Origin: Chloroflexota bacterium
GTDB taxonomy: Bacteria > Chloroflexota > Dehalococcoidia > GIF9 > UBA5629
Assembly: GCA_016875975.1 (NCBI GenBank)
Contig: VGOF01000102.1
Span: forward strand, 1 to 5,765
Direction: 5' to 3'
Length of the DNA stretch: 5,765 bases
The notes beneath the pieces are model-generated. The model saw only the letters and a program-made list of their open reading frames with translations, did not search any database and was not told the DNA's origin. Position 1 is the stretch's first letter. Each line of letters begins with the position of its first letter. Below are positions 1-5,643 of this stretch, piece by piece. The position numbers were made by a program, and so were the translations under genes.

Positions 1-136
1 GGAGTACCTGATCTGGTATAACACCGAAAAACCTCATCGCGGTATTAACAACCTATCACCGCTCAGGTATTATATAGATAACTTCCTCACCCCCTCTAAA
101 AAGTCCAATATGTTATGGACGCTTACACCCCATTGA
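1..136 (+). CDS. Integrase/transposase, C-terminal end (partial)
   Basis: An open frame enters from the left edge and stops at TGA 134-136. Its 44 visible residues begin EYLIWYNTEKPHRGINNLSP. The WYN-x3-PH-R-x-I-x3-SP pattern is the hallmark tail of the rve/DDE integrase core in IS481- and IS3-type transposases, where it follows the catalytic Glu helix. The catalytic D, D and E residues lie outside the window, so it cannot be said whether the enzyme is intact. The stop codon overlaps the -35 box of a candidate promoter for the next gene. The family is well supported by the motif, but IS481 versus IS3 cannot be settled from this fragment. Confidence 0.8.
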   Translation, partial: EYLIWYNTEKPHRGINNLSPLRYYIDNFLTPSKKSNMLWTLTPH

Positions 137-161
137 CTACCCCTATGGAAATAGGTAAACT
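133..161 (+). promoter_or_regulatory. Candidate sigma70 promoter for the ThDP enzyme/dehydrogenase pair
   Basis: TTGACT at 133-138 matches the -35 consensus at five of six positions. TAAACT at 156-161 matches the -10 at four of six. The spacer is exactly 17 bp. Transcription would start near 168 and leave a leader of about 50 bases before the ATG at 220. The spacer contains a small inverted repeat, CCTAT-GGAA-ATAGG (142-155), which could be an operator half-site pair or chance. The -35 box sits on the transposase stop codon, so the insertion sequence may supply the promoter. Confidence 0.4.
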
Positions 162-204
162 GCGAAGCTGACATCCAATCATCCGCTTCATTAATAAAAA
201 ACCA

Positions 205-215
205 AAGGGAGGGAG
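205..215 (+). promoter_or_regulatory. Ribosome binding site for the ThDP enzyme
   Basis: The purine run AAGGGAGGGAG ends four bases before the ATG at 220. It contains two overlapping GGGAG-like Shine-Dalgarno cores and fixes the start codon. Confidence 0.7.
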
Positions 216-219
216 ACAC

Positions 220-1887
220 ATGGGCAAGATTTACGGCGGTCACCTGGTTGCCAAGTACCTCAAGTCAGTGGAAGGCATTGACATTGTATTCACGCTCAGC
301 GGAGGCCACATCGATAGGATTTTCGATGGTTTCCTGGAATACGGCGTCAGAATCATAGATGTCCGCCACGAGCAGGCAGCCGTGATGATGGCTCAAGCAT
401 GGTCAATGTACAAAGACAAGCCCGGGGTATGCCTGGTAACAGCAGGCCCTGGTTTCACCAATGCGCTCACCGGCTTGGTCAACGCTGCGCTGGACAACGC
501 ACCTGTGGTATTGCTGAGCGGCACTGCACCCGTTCGCGACTGTGAAAAGGGTGCCCTCCAAGAGATGAACCAGGCAGACATGGTGAAACACATCGTCAAA
601 TGGCATGGGATGTGTCACGACCCCAAGAGAATACCCGAATATCTGTCCCAGGCGCTGCGTATAGCAGCTTCAGGCAGGCCCGGCCCGGTATTCGTCGAGC
701 TGCCGCCAGACATCCTCAACGTACAGGTAAACGAAGAGGAGGTCTGCATGCCTCCACACAAATGCCGGGTATTCAAATCGATGCCTGATATTGAAGCCAT
801 CAAAGAGGCAGCCAACCTTATCAACACCGCAGAAAAGCCCATCCTCGTTGGAGGCAACGGCGTTGGCTTCAGCGACTGCGATAAAGCACTTAAAGAGTTC
901 ATAGACAAAACCGGCATACCCTTCATCTTGCTCGGCAACGGACGAGGCGCAATCCCCGATGACCACCCGCTCTCACTATGGGACGGCGGCCAACTGGCTA
1001 TGCTCACCGCCCTGGGACAGGCCGACCTGGTCATCGCCCTCGGCATCAGGTTTAACTGGCTGCTCATGTTCGGACAGGGATTCCCCATGGCTAAGCTGAT
1101 ACGCGTGGATATAGAATCTACTGAGATAGACAGGAACCGTTGCTGCGACATAGGTTTGGCCGGTGATATCAGGCTAGCGCTCAGAGAACTGAACAAGCTG
1201 GTGAAGAAGAGAGACCACAGCGCCTGGCGACAATCCCTGAAAGAGGCATATTTGCCGCTGGTCGCCGAAGAACTGGCACAGCGTGAGAAAGCCAGCGACC
1301 CCATACACCCCATCCGCCTTATGGAGCAGGTCAGAAAAGTCACGGAAGGCAACACCATCTACGTCGTTGACGGCGGCGATACCTCCTATTTTGCGGTAAC
1401 GGGCGTGCGGGTCAAGGAAAAATGCGCATTGATAGCAGCGCCTGCCGGCCTTTTTGGCTGCCTGGGGACTGGAGTGCCCTTCGGCATAGGCGCCAAGCTA
1501 GCCTGTCCTGATAAGAACGTAGTGGTCATCAACGGAGACGGCTCCTTTGGCCTGAACGCCATGGAGTTCGATACGGCCGTCCGCCATAAAGTCCCCTTCA
1601 CCTGCGTAATCGTGAATGACCAGGCATGGGGCATGATAAAACACGGCCAGGAGATGAGCTACGGGCCCAAGCGCGTTGTCGGCTCGGAGCTGGGCATGGT
1701 GCACTACGAGGAAGTGGTCAAAGCTCTCGGCGGCCATGGCGAACTGGTACGTAAAGATGAAGAGATAGTCCCTGCCGTCAAGCGTGCCATGGCTTCCGGC
1801 AAGCCTGCCTGCGTCAACGTGCTCACCGACCCCACCGTGACCAGCCCGGCCACATTGCTGCTGGTTGAAGGCCTGAAGATGGAGTAG
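220..1887 (+). CDS. Thiamine-diphosphate enzyme, 2-hydroxyacyl-CoA lyase/oxalyl-CoA decarboxylase-like
   Basis: This 555-residue cytoplasmic protein has the full length and three-domain order of the acetolactate synthase superfamily. The N-terminal pyrimidine domain (about 1-170) carries RHEQAA with the ThDP-activating Glu51. The central domain (about 190-330) contains ALGIRFNWLLMFG (273-285), resembling the GARLNW-x-FG stretch typical of 2-hydroxyacyl-CoA lyases and oxalyl-CoA decarboxylases. The C-terminal pyrophosphate domain carries GDGSF (439-443) and, 22 residues further on, NDQAWGM (466-472). Asp440 should bind Mg2+. The second metal ligand, usually Asn, is Asp467; Asp also occurs at this place in catabolic acetolactate synthases. 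Such enzymes make or break C-C bonds next to a carbonyl through a ThDP carbanion. The substrate is not readable; automatic labels of acetolactate synthase would be unsafe. A dehydrogenase gene follows after 12 bases, probably in one operon. Family is confident, reaction is not. Confidence 0.9.
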   Translation: MGKIYGGHLVAKYLKSVEGIDIVFTLSGGHIDRIFDGFLEYGVRIIDVRHEQAAVMMAQAWSMYKDKPGVCLVTAGPGFTNALTGLVNAALDNAPVVLLSGTAPVRDCEKGALQEMNQADMVKHIVKWHGMCHDPKRIPEYLSQALRIAASGRPGPVFVELPPDILNVQVNEEEVCMPPHKCRVFKSMPDIEAIKEAANLINTAEKPILVGGNGVGFSDCDKALKEFIDKTGIPFILLGNGRGAIPDDHPLSLWDGGQLAMLTALGQADLVIALGIRFNWLLMFGQGFPMAKLIRVDIESTEIDRNRCCDIGLAGDIRLALRELNKLVKKRDHSAWRQSLKEAYLPLVAEELAQREKASDPIHPIRLMEQVRKVTEGNTIYVVDGGDTSYFAVTGVRVKEKCALIAAPAGLFGCLGTGVPFGIGAKLACPDKNVVVINGDGSFGLNAMEFDTAVRHKVPFTCVIVNDQAWGMIKHGQEMSYGPKRVVGSELGMVHYEEVVKALGGHGELVRKDEEIVPAVKRAMASGKPACVNVLTDPTVTSPATLLLVEGLKME

Positions 1888-1899
1888 GAGACAGAAAGG

Positions 1900-3117
1900 A
1901 TGAAGGCATTACAGTTCTCGGTCACCGTCCCGCAGTTCCTGGCACTCAAGGCCCTGGGCAGTATAGACAAAAAGCTGTTCTACCAGGGGGCTTTTCCCAC
2001 TGTCCGCCTGGTAGAAGTGGCAGAACCGCAGCTTCCCTCGCCCGATTGGGTCAAGGTGAAAACCGCCATGTGCGGCATGTGCGGCAGTGACGTCAATCTC
2101 ATACTCCTCAAGGACTCGCCTACGGCTTCGCCATTCACCTCCTTCCCCTGCACACTGGGCCATGAGGTCAGCGGCGAGATAGCCGAGGTGGGGAAAAACG
2201 TCTCAGGCTTGAAAACGGGTGACAGGATAACGATTGCCCCTTACCTGAGCTGCTCCATGAGGAACATAGAAAAGCTGTGCAGCAGTTGCAGGGCAGGCAG
2301 ACCAGCCAACTGCGAGAACTTCGCCGAAGGAAGCATATCGCCGGGCATGTTCACCGGCATTTGCCATGACACCGGTGGCGGCTTTGCCCGGTACTTCGTG
2401 GCGCACAAAGACCAGGTCTTCAAACTTCCCGAAGGCGTCTCCTATCAGGAAGGTGCCATGATGGAACCGCTGGGCGTTTCCCTCCAGGCCGTCCTGGATA
2501 CTCTCCCCGACAAAGATGACCGGGTGCTGGTCATAGGCGCAGGGGTTATCGGCAATCTCATAATCCAGTCCATCAGGGCATTGGGGATTGGCTGCTACAT
2601 TGCGGTGGTGGAACCATCACCCTTCCATGCCCAGTGGGCAAAGAAGGCGGGAGCGGATGAGGTGATAACAGACGGAGACATACTCAACCACACCGTCTCC
2701 ATAGCCGGAGCCACGGCGTACAAGCCGATGATTGGCCGGCAGATTCTTATGGGTGGCTTCAGCAAGATTTTCGATGCCGTGGCTAGCAGAGCCACGCTCG
2801 ATGACAGCATGAGAGCGCTGGCTACTGGCGGCACGCTGAGCGTGGTGGGAATCGGCAAAGAAGTCAAACTCGACCTCACGCCGCTATGGCTCAAGTTGCA
2901 GACCATCAAAGGCGCATACTCCACCGGTTTCGTCAACTGGAAAGGCAAGCAAAAGCATGCGTTTGAAATAGCCCTGGAGTTGGTAAAACAGAAGAAAATC
3001 CAGCTAGCGCCTCTAGCCACACACACCTTCGACCTCGATGACTACAAGAAAATGATAGAGGTCAACCTGCACAAAGGCAAACACCATGCCATGAAAACCA
3101 TGGCCTCCTTCTCCTGA
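1900..3117 (+). CDS. Zinc-dependent medium-chain alcohol dehydrogenase, NAD-type
   Basis: This 405-residue protein is an MDR-superfamily dehydrogenase. Predicted catalytic zinc ligands are Cys61 in CGSD, His88-Glu89 in GHE, and Glu189 in MEPLGVS; the EPL form is that of sorbitol/threonine/butanediol dehydrogenases rather than liver ADH. Structural zinc cysteines are Cys118, 127, 130 and 138, with six extra residues between the first two compared with the usual C-x2-C-x2-C-x7-C. The Rossmann motif GAGVIG (213-218) is followed by Glu238 at the end of strand beta-2, favouring NAD(H) over NADP(H). The N-terminus is about 25 residues longer than in typical members. AGGAG at 1886-1890 overlaps the upstream stop and lies nine bases before the ATG. 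Tight coupling to the ThDP enzyme suggests it handles that enzyme's aldehyde, ketol or hydroxy-acid substrate or product. Exact substrate unknown. No clear terminator follows. Confidence 0.92.
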   Translation: MKALQFSVTVPQFLALKALGSIDKKLFYQGAFPTVRLVEVAEPQLPSPDWVKVKTAMCGMCGSDVNLILLKDSPTASPFTSFPCTLGHEVSGEIAEVGKNVSGLKTGDRITIAPYLSCSMRNIEKLCSSCRAGRPANCENFAEGSISPGMFTGICHDTGGGFARYFVAHKDQVFKLPEGVSYQEGAMMEPLGVSLQAVLDTLPDKDDRVLVIGAGVIGNLIIQSIRALGIGCYIAVVEPSPFHAQWAKKAGADEVITDGDILNHTVSIAGATAYKPMIGRQILMGGFSKIFDAVASRATLDDSMRALATGGTLSVVGIGKEVKLDLTPLWLKLQTIKGAYSTGFVNWKGKQKHAFEIALELVKQKKIQLAPLATHTFDLDDYKKMIEVNLHKGKHHAMKTMASFS

Positions 3118-3303
3118 GTAAGGGCTGCGGTAGTGGCACGATTGGTAGCAATAACAGCATGGAACTATGGCCATACGCATTTTAGATAGGCAACTCCACC
3201 CAAGCAACTAATGAATAAGCAGCACTAGCATCTTGCCTACCCGGACATTCTGTGTTAAGTTAGTGGGCAGAAAGATTACTTCTTCCGTGAAAGGCTCTGA
3301 ATC
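3118..3303. other. Intergenic region between dehydrogenase and DUF488 cassette
   Basis: No convincing gene is present. The stretch holds a 10-bp palindrome, TATGGCCATA (3166-3175), and a possible 7-bp stem with one G-U pair, TGCCTAC (3234-3240) with GTGGGCA (3263-3269), just upstream of the DUF488 gene. TTGCCT (3233-3238), a 17-base spacer and an extended TGT-TAAGTT (3253-3261) form only a weak promoter candidate. GAAAGG (3289-3294) is a fair ribosome binding site nine bases before the GTG at 3304. Neither a hairpin plus T-run nor a repeat marking an island edge was found. Base composition falls toward AT across this gap. Confidence 0.5.
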
Positions 3304-3816
3304 GTGCAAGTATATAGCGTAGGACATAGCAATCACACCGAAGAGGAGTTTTTGAGTTTGCTGGTCAAAGCAAAGATAGAAGTTCTTATCGATGTGCGAA
3401 GCAACCCAAACAGTCGCTGGGCCTCGTTCACAAATAAAGAGAACCTAAGGGCAATTCTAAGATCCATTCAAATCCAGTATATATACCTGGGTGACTCGTT
3501 AGGAGGTCATCCTTCTGATCCTGATAGCTATGACCCCCAAACAGGCAAGGTGGATTATCAGATACTACAAGGAAAAGAGTATTTCAAACGCGGCATCAGG
3601 CAAATTCTAGTTGAGTTGGAGAATCACCGTGTGTGCATAATGTGCGCTGAGGAAGATCCGTCTTCTTGCCATCGTAACCTCTTGGTTGCCGAGAGTTTGC
3701 GACATGAGGGTATTATCGTGCTCCATATTCGTGGTGACGGACGCATTCAAACAGATGAGGAAGTCTGGAAAGAAAGTGTGGGGGTATCTAGTGATCAATA
3801 TTCGCTTCCGCTATGA
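3304..3816 (+). CDS. DUF488 family protein, first paralogue
   Basis: This 170-residue soluble protein has the complete pattern of the DUF488 family (Pfam PF04343, which includes E. coli YeaO): YSVGHSN (4-10), DVRSNPNSR (30-38), YLGDSLGG (61-68), and near the C-terminus CAEEDPSSCHR (114-124), with Cys114, Cys122, His123 and Arg124 as the family signature. An extra Cys111 gives CIMC. The biochemical function of DUF488 is unknown. The invariant CHR and DVR motifs suggest a conserved pocket, perhaps enzymatic or metal-binding, which is inference. The start is GTG, supported by GAAAGG nine bases upstream and by the family's N-terminus beginning directly with the beta-strand VYSVGHS. It opens a three-gene cassette; its stop sequence TGAGG doubles as the ribosome binding site of the next gene. 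The family call is firm. Confidence 0.9.
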   Translation: MQVYSVGHSNHTEEEFLSLLVKAKIEVLIDVRSNPNSRWASFTNKENLRAILRSIQIQYIYLGDSLGGHPSDPDSYDPQTGKVDYQILQGKEYFKRGIRQILVELENHRVCIMCAEEDPSSCHRNLLVAESLRHEGIIVLHIRGDGRIQTDEEVWKESVGVSSDQYSLPL

Positions 3817-3818
3817 GG
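3814..3818 (+). promoter_or_regulatory. Ribosome binding site overlapping a stop codon; decides a TTG start
   Basis: TGAGG contains the stop of the first DUF488 gene and a GAGG Shine-Dalgarno core seven bases before TTG 3826. There is no in-frame ATG before codon 58 of the second gene, so this site supports the TTG start. The overlap points to translational coupling. Confidence 0.6.
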
Positions 3819-3825
3819 CTCTCTG

Positions 3826-4266
3826 TTGACCATTTACACTATTGGTTTTACAAAAAAGTCGGCAAAGGATTTCTTCGAGGCACTGCATAACACCGGGGCT
3901 AAGCATTTGTTTGACATTCGTCTTAACAATACGTCGCAATTGGCTGGATTTACTAAGCGCGAGGACCTGAGTTATTTCCTTAAGCAGCTAGTCAATATGG
4001 AATATTACGAGGTACCAATTTTGGCACCTCATGAGTCAATGATAAGTGAGTACCGCAAGACCAAAGACTGGAAGAAATACGAGCAAGACTATATGGAACT
4101 GATTAGACAACGCCAAGTTGAAAATTCTGTTACTCGCGGGTTACTTGAAGAAGGAATTGTGCTGCTCTGCAGCGAGGCTGAACCCACTCACTGCCATCGC
4201 CGACTGGCAGCTGAGTATTTAGCAATGTGCATAAGACCTGACACTGTGGAAATAATACACCTATAA
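3826..4266 (+). CDS. DUF488 family protein, second divergent paralogue
   Basis: This 146-residue soluble protein belongs to a different DUF488 branch from its upstream neighbour. It shows YTIGFT (4-9) in place of YSVGHSN, DIRLNNTSQLAGF (30-42) in place of DVRSNPNSR, and LAP (66-68) in place of the LGG region. It keeps the C-terminal signature CSEAEPTHCHR (115-125), with Cys115, Cys123, His124 and Arg125 at the same spacing. The middle is rich in charged and aromatic residues (DWKKYEQDYM, 81-90). The start is TTG with GAGG seven bases upstream; the gene begins nine bases after the previous stop and in the same frame. Keeping the signature while changing the N-terminal motifs suggests both proteins are active but differ in substrate or partner. 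Function unknown; family call firm. Confidence 0.88.
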   Translation: MTIYTIGFTKKSAKDFFEALHNTGAKHLFDIRLNNTSQLAGFTKREDLSYFLKQLVNMEYYEVPILAPHESMISEYRKTKDWKKYEQDYMELIRQRQVENSVTRGLLEEGIVLLCSEAEPTHCHRRLAAEYLAMCIRPDTVEIIHL

Positions 4267-4278
4267 AGAAAGCCTCAA

Positions 4279-5022
4279 TTGCTCAAGACAATAGTCATAA
4301 CTGACCTCACACAGATGAGAGCTGCAGACAGGGTTTGCATAGCCGGCATTGATGAAGCTGGACACTGCATTCGCCCCGTTACCTCAGTCAAAGAAGAAGG
4401 CATTCCACAGAACTGGCTCTTTAGCGAGAAACGATTGATTGTGCGCCCCAGGGCCAAAGTTGAGTTTAACCTTCACTTGGTGGCAATTGAGCCACCACAC
4501 ATTGAAGATCGCGGTTTTGATCCGAATCACATCGTAGACAAGGGCCTTTGCAGCAGCACAGAGTGGGAGAATATTCTAAATGCAGATTCATACGATGAAA
4601 TCGAGTGCGCATATGATGGTCGCCTTCAGAACCACAGGTGGGTCAGACCTGGCGCTCAGACCAAGTCCCTAATTACACTTTCGAAACCACAGATACAAAA
4701 CATACAACTAACAGAGCACTCAATAAAACCCAGGCTGACATTTAATGATGCAAAGGGTCACTTATTTGATGATTGCCCTGTTAATGACCGAGCTTTGTGG
4801 AATTTCTGCTATTCGGCAGTCAAAAAACACAAACGGAGCCGGGAGGAAGTGGCTAGTAAAATACTCAGATCGTTTCAGAATTCAGACCGCGTATATTTTC
4901 GCTTAGGTCTAGCACGTCCTTACAGGATCTCGGAACTTCATGAACCGAGGTGCTACCTGCAGATAAATGGAGTATATACATTTCCGGACTATCTGCGCGG
5001 AAAATCTTATGCCGATTTTTGA
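4279..5022 (+). CDS. Dual-OB-like protein, putative nucleic-acid binding
   Basis: This 247-residue soluble protein resembles, from memory, the family labelled dual OB domain-containing protein, predicted to have two oligonucleotide-binding-fold barrels. Visible blocks are DRVCIAGIDEAGHCIRPV (17-34), PRAKVEF (57-63), a short IEPPHIED stretch (70-77), KPRLTF (150-155), CPVNDRALWNFC (166-177), and DRVYFRLGLARPY (203-215) followed by CYLQINGVYTFPDYL (225-239). The last block, with alternating strands and aromatics near the end, would fit an OB barrel. A basic patch, KKHKRSREE (182-190), could contact nucleic acid. The TTG start is preferred over ATG 4315 (residue 13) because the latter would cut off the first strand, LKTIVITDL; the ribosome binding site (AAAGAAAG, 4265-4272) is weak. 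It lies 12 bases after the second DUF488 gene, in the same frame. OB fold and role are inference without a profile search. Confidence 0.75.
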   Translation: MLKTIVITDLTQMRAADRVCIAGIDEAGHCIRPVTSVKEEGIPQNWLFSEKRLIVRPRAKVEFNLHLVAIEPPHIEDRGFDPNHIVDKGLCSSTEWENILNADSYDEIECAYDGRLQNHRWVRPGAQTKSLITLSKPQIQNIQLTEHSIKPRLTFNDAKGHLFDDCPVNDRALWNFCYSAVKKHKRSREEVASKILRSFQNSDRVYFRLGLARPYRISELHEPRCYLQINGVYTFPDYLRGKSYADF

Positions 5023-5041
5023 TACTCGTTACAGACTAAGG

Positions 5042-5065
5042 CTATCGACTACTAATAGTCGATAG
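5042..5065. repeat. Perfect inverted repeat (10-bp stem, 4-base loop)
   Basis: CTATCGACTA (5042-5051) pairs without mismatch with TAGTCGATAG (5056-5065) around the loop CTAA. It starts 20 bases after the dual-OB stop codon. The stem has only four G-C pairs of ten, and no T-run follows on either strand, so a classical intrinsic terminator is unlikely. It may stabilise the 3' end of the cassette mRNA, act as a weak bidirectional terminator, or bind a protein as DNA. Confidence 0.75.
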
Positions 5066-5090
5066 GACAAAGCCCAGGGCATAAATTAAG

Positions 5091-5102
5091 GCTTGATCAA
5101 GC
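5091..5102. repeat. 12-bp perfect palindrome
   Basis: GCTTGATCAAGC is fully self-complementary with no loop, a form more typical of a dimeric protein-binding site than of an RNA hairpin. It lies in the convergent intergenic region, away from any obvious promoter, so a regulatory role is doubtful. Confidence 0.4.
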
Positions 5103-5205
5103 TTCCGCAATGCCTGAGATTGCTAATCGATGACTCACGTCCAAAATGGTGGACGATAGCAGAACTAGATCCACGACCTGGGTCTGCCATGGCTCTTTGC
5201 CTGAC

Positions 5206-5637
5206 TTACAGCGCGTATATCTCGTTGCCGAAGGTGTGCACCCAGTTCTTCCTCAGCGCCTCAATCGCCTCTTTGGTCTTGTCCACGCCGATAATAACTA
5301 TGGGCTGGCCGCTCTCACCTCTCCCTAAATAAGTGTAGAAGTAATGAACATTAACATGTGCCTCCCTCAGGGGTTTAAGCACCGCTTGAAGAGCACCAGG
5401 GTGGTCGGGTATTTCCACCGCTATCACGTCTGCCTCAATGATGGTATAGCCACCGCTCTTCAGGACGTTGATGGTCTTCTCGGGGCTATCCGTTACCAAC
5501 CTGACGGTGCTGATATCCGAGGTATCGGCCACCGAGATAGCCCGGATATTGATGCCCTCCCTCCCCAGGCACTCGCTGACCGCCAGGAACTTGCCCGGGA
5601 CATTCTCAAGTATGATAGATATTTGTTTTACGCACAT
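5206..5637 (-). CDS. Tandem ACT-domain protein, putative amino-acid sensor
   Basis: This 143-residue protein consists of two ACT domains. The first (about 4-70) begins QISIILENVPGK, with the typical N-x-P-G turn at 12-15 and GINIRAISV (28-36). The second (about 72-137) begins IAVEIPDHPGAL, with D-H-P-G at 78-81 and ends near VIIGVDKTKEAIEAL. The pattern matches the stand-alone double-ACT proteins of COG4747. ACT domains bind amino acids at dimer interfaces, so a sensing or regulatory role is likely; its enzyme partner is not visible. It lacks the single-ACT plus C-terminal layout of the acetolactate synthase small subunit IlvH. The ATG at 5637 is chosen because a G-run (5644-5648) precedes it and the ACT fold starts at once; the longer frame runs into a DNA repeat. 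AATAAT on the minus strand (5662-5667) is a possible -10. It converges on the DUF488 cassette. Confidence 0.9.
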   Translation of the reverse strand: MCVKQISIILENVPGKFLAVSECLGREGINIRAISVADTSDISTVRLVTDSPEKTINVLKSGGYTIIEADVIAVEIPDHPGALQAVLKPLREAHVNVHYFYTYLGRGESGQPIVIIGVDKTKEAIEALRKNWVHTFGNEIYAL

Positions 5638-5643
5638 AGCCAA

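Larger units (their letters stand above)
1..173 (+). mobile_element. Right end of an insertion sequence (inferred boundary)
   Basis: The transposase tail implies that an insertion sequence ends shortly after 136. Read on the minus strand from 173, the sequence begins TGTCAGCTTCGCAG. This has the TGT...ACA ending usual in IS3/IS481 elements, so 173 is the suggested terminus. The matching left inverted repeat and the target duplication are outside the window. The boundary is therefore inference; only the transposase tail is directly seen. Confidence 0.35.
5023..5205. other. Intergenic region between convergent genes
   Basis: No gene is supported. It contains a perfect 10-bp hairpin (5042-5065), a 12-bp palindrome (5091-5102) and a weaker stem CGTCCA/TGGACG (5138-5143 with 5150-5155). 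The genes on both sides point into this stretch, so terminators would be expected, but no stem followed by a T-run is seen on either strand. Confidence 0.5.

Noticed and set aside
615..1358. A 247-residue open frame on the minus strand
   Set aside because: It lies wholly antisense to the ThDP enzyme, shows no family motifs, and is rich in Ser/Arg/Pro as expected for a complementary-frame artefact.
3166..3175. TATGGCCATA as a terminator of the dehydrogenase gene
   Set aside because: It is a short loopless palindrome with no extended stem. The nearby TTTT (3180-3183) is too short and wrongly placed to act as a T-tract.
4315..4317. ATG as the start of the dual-OB-like gene
   Set aside because: It would remove the predicted first strand (LKTIVITDL) and has no better ribosome binding site. 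The TTG at 4279 is preferred, though not proven.
5042..5065. Calling the hairpin an intrinsic terminator
   Set aside because: No T-run follows on either strand and the stem is not G-C rich, so it is listed only as an inverted repeat.
5093..5332. A 79-residue plus-strand frame starting with TTG in the convergent gap
   Set aside because: Its first part looks faintly protein-like (DDSRPKWWTIAELDPRPG), but there is no good ribosome binding site and the rest is antisense to the ACT gene. It could be a decayed remnant, but support is too thin.
5206..5637. Acetolactate synthase small subunit (IlvH) partner for the ThDP enzyme
   Set aside because: It has two ACT domains and no IlvH C-terminal domain, lies far away on the other strand, and the ThDP enzyme looks lyase-like rather than anabolic acetolactate synthase.
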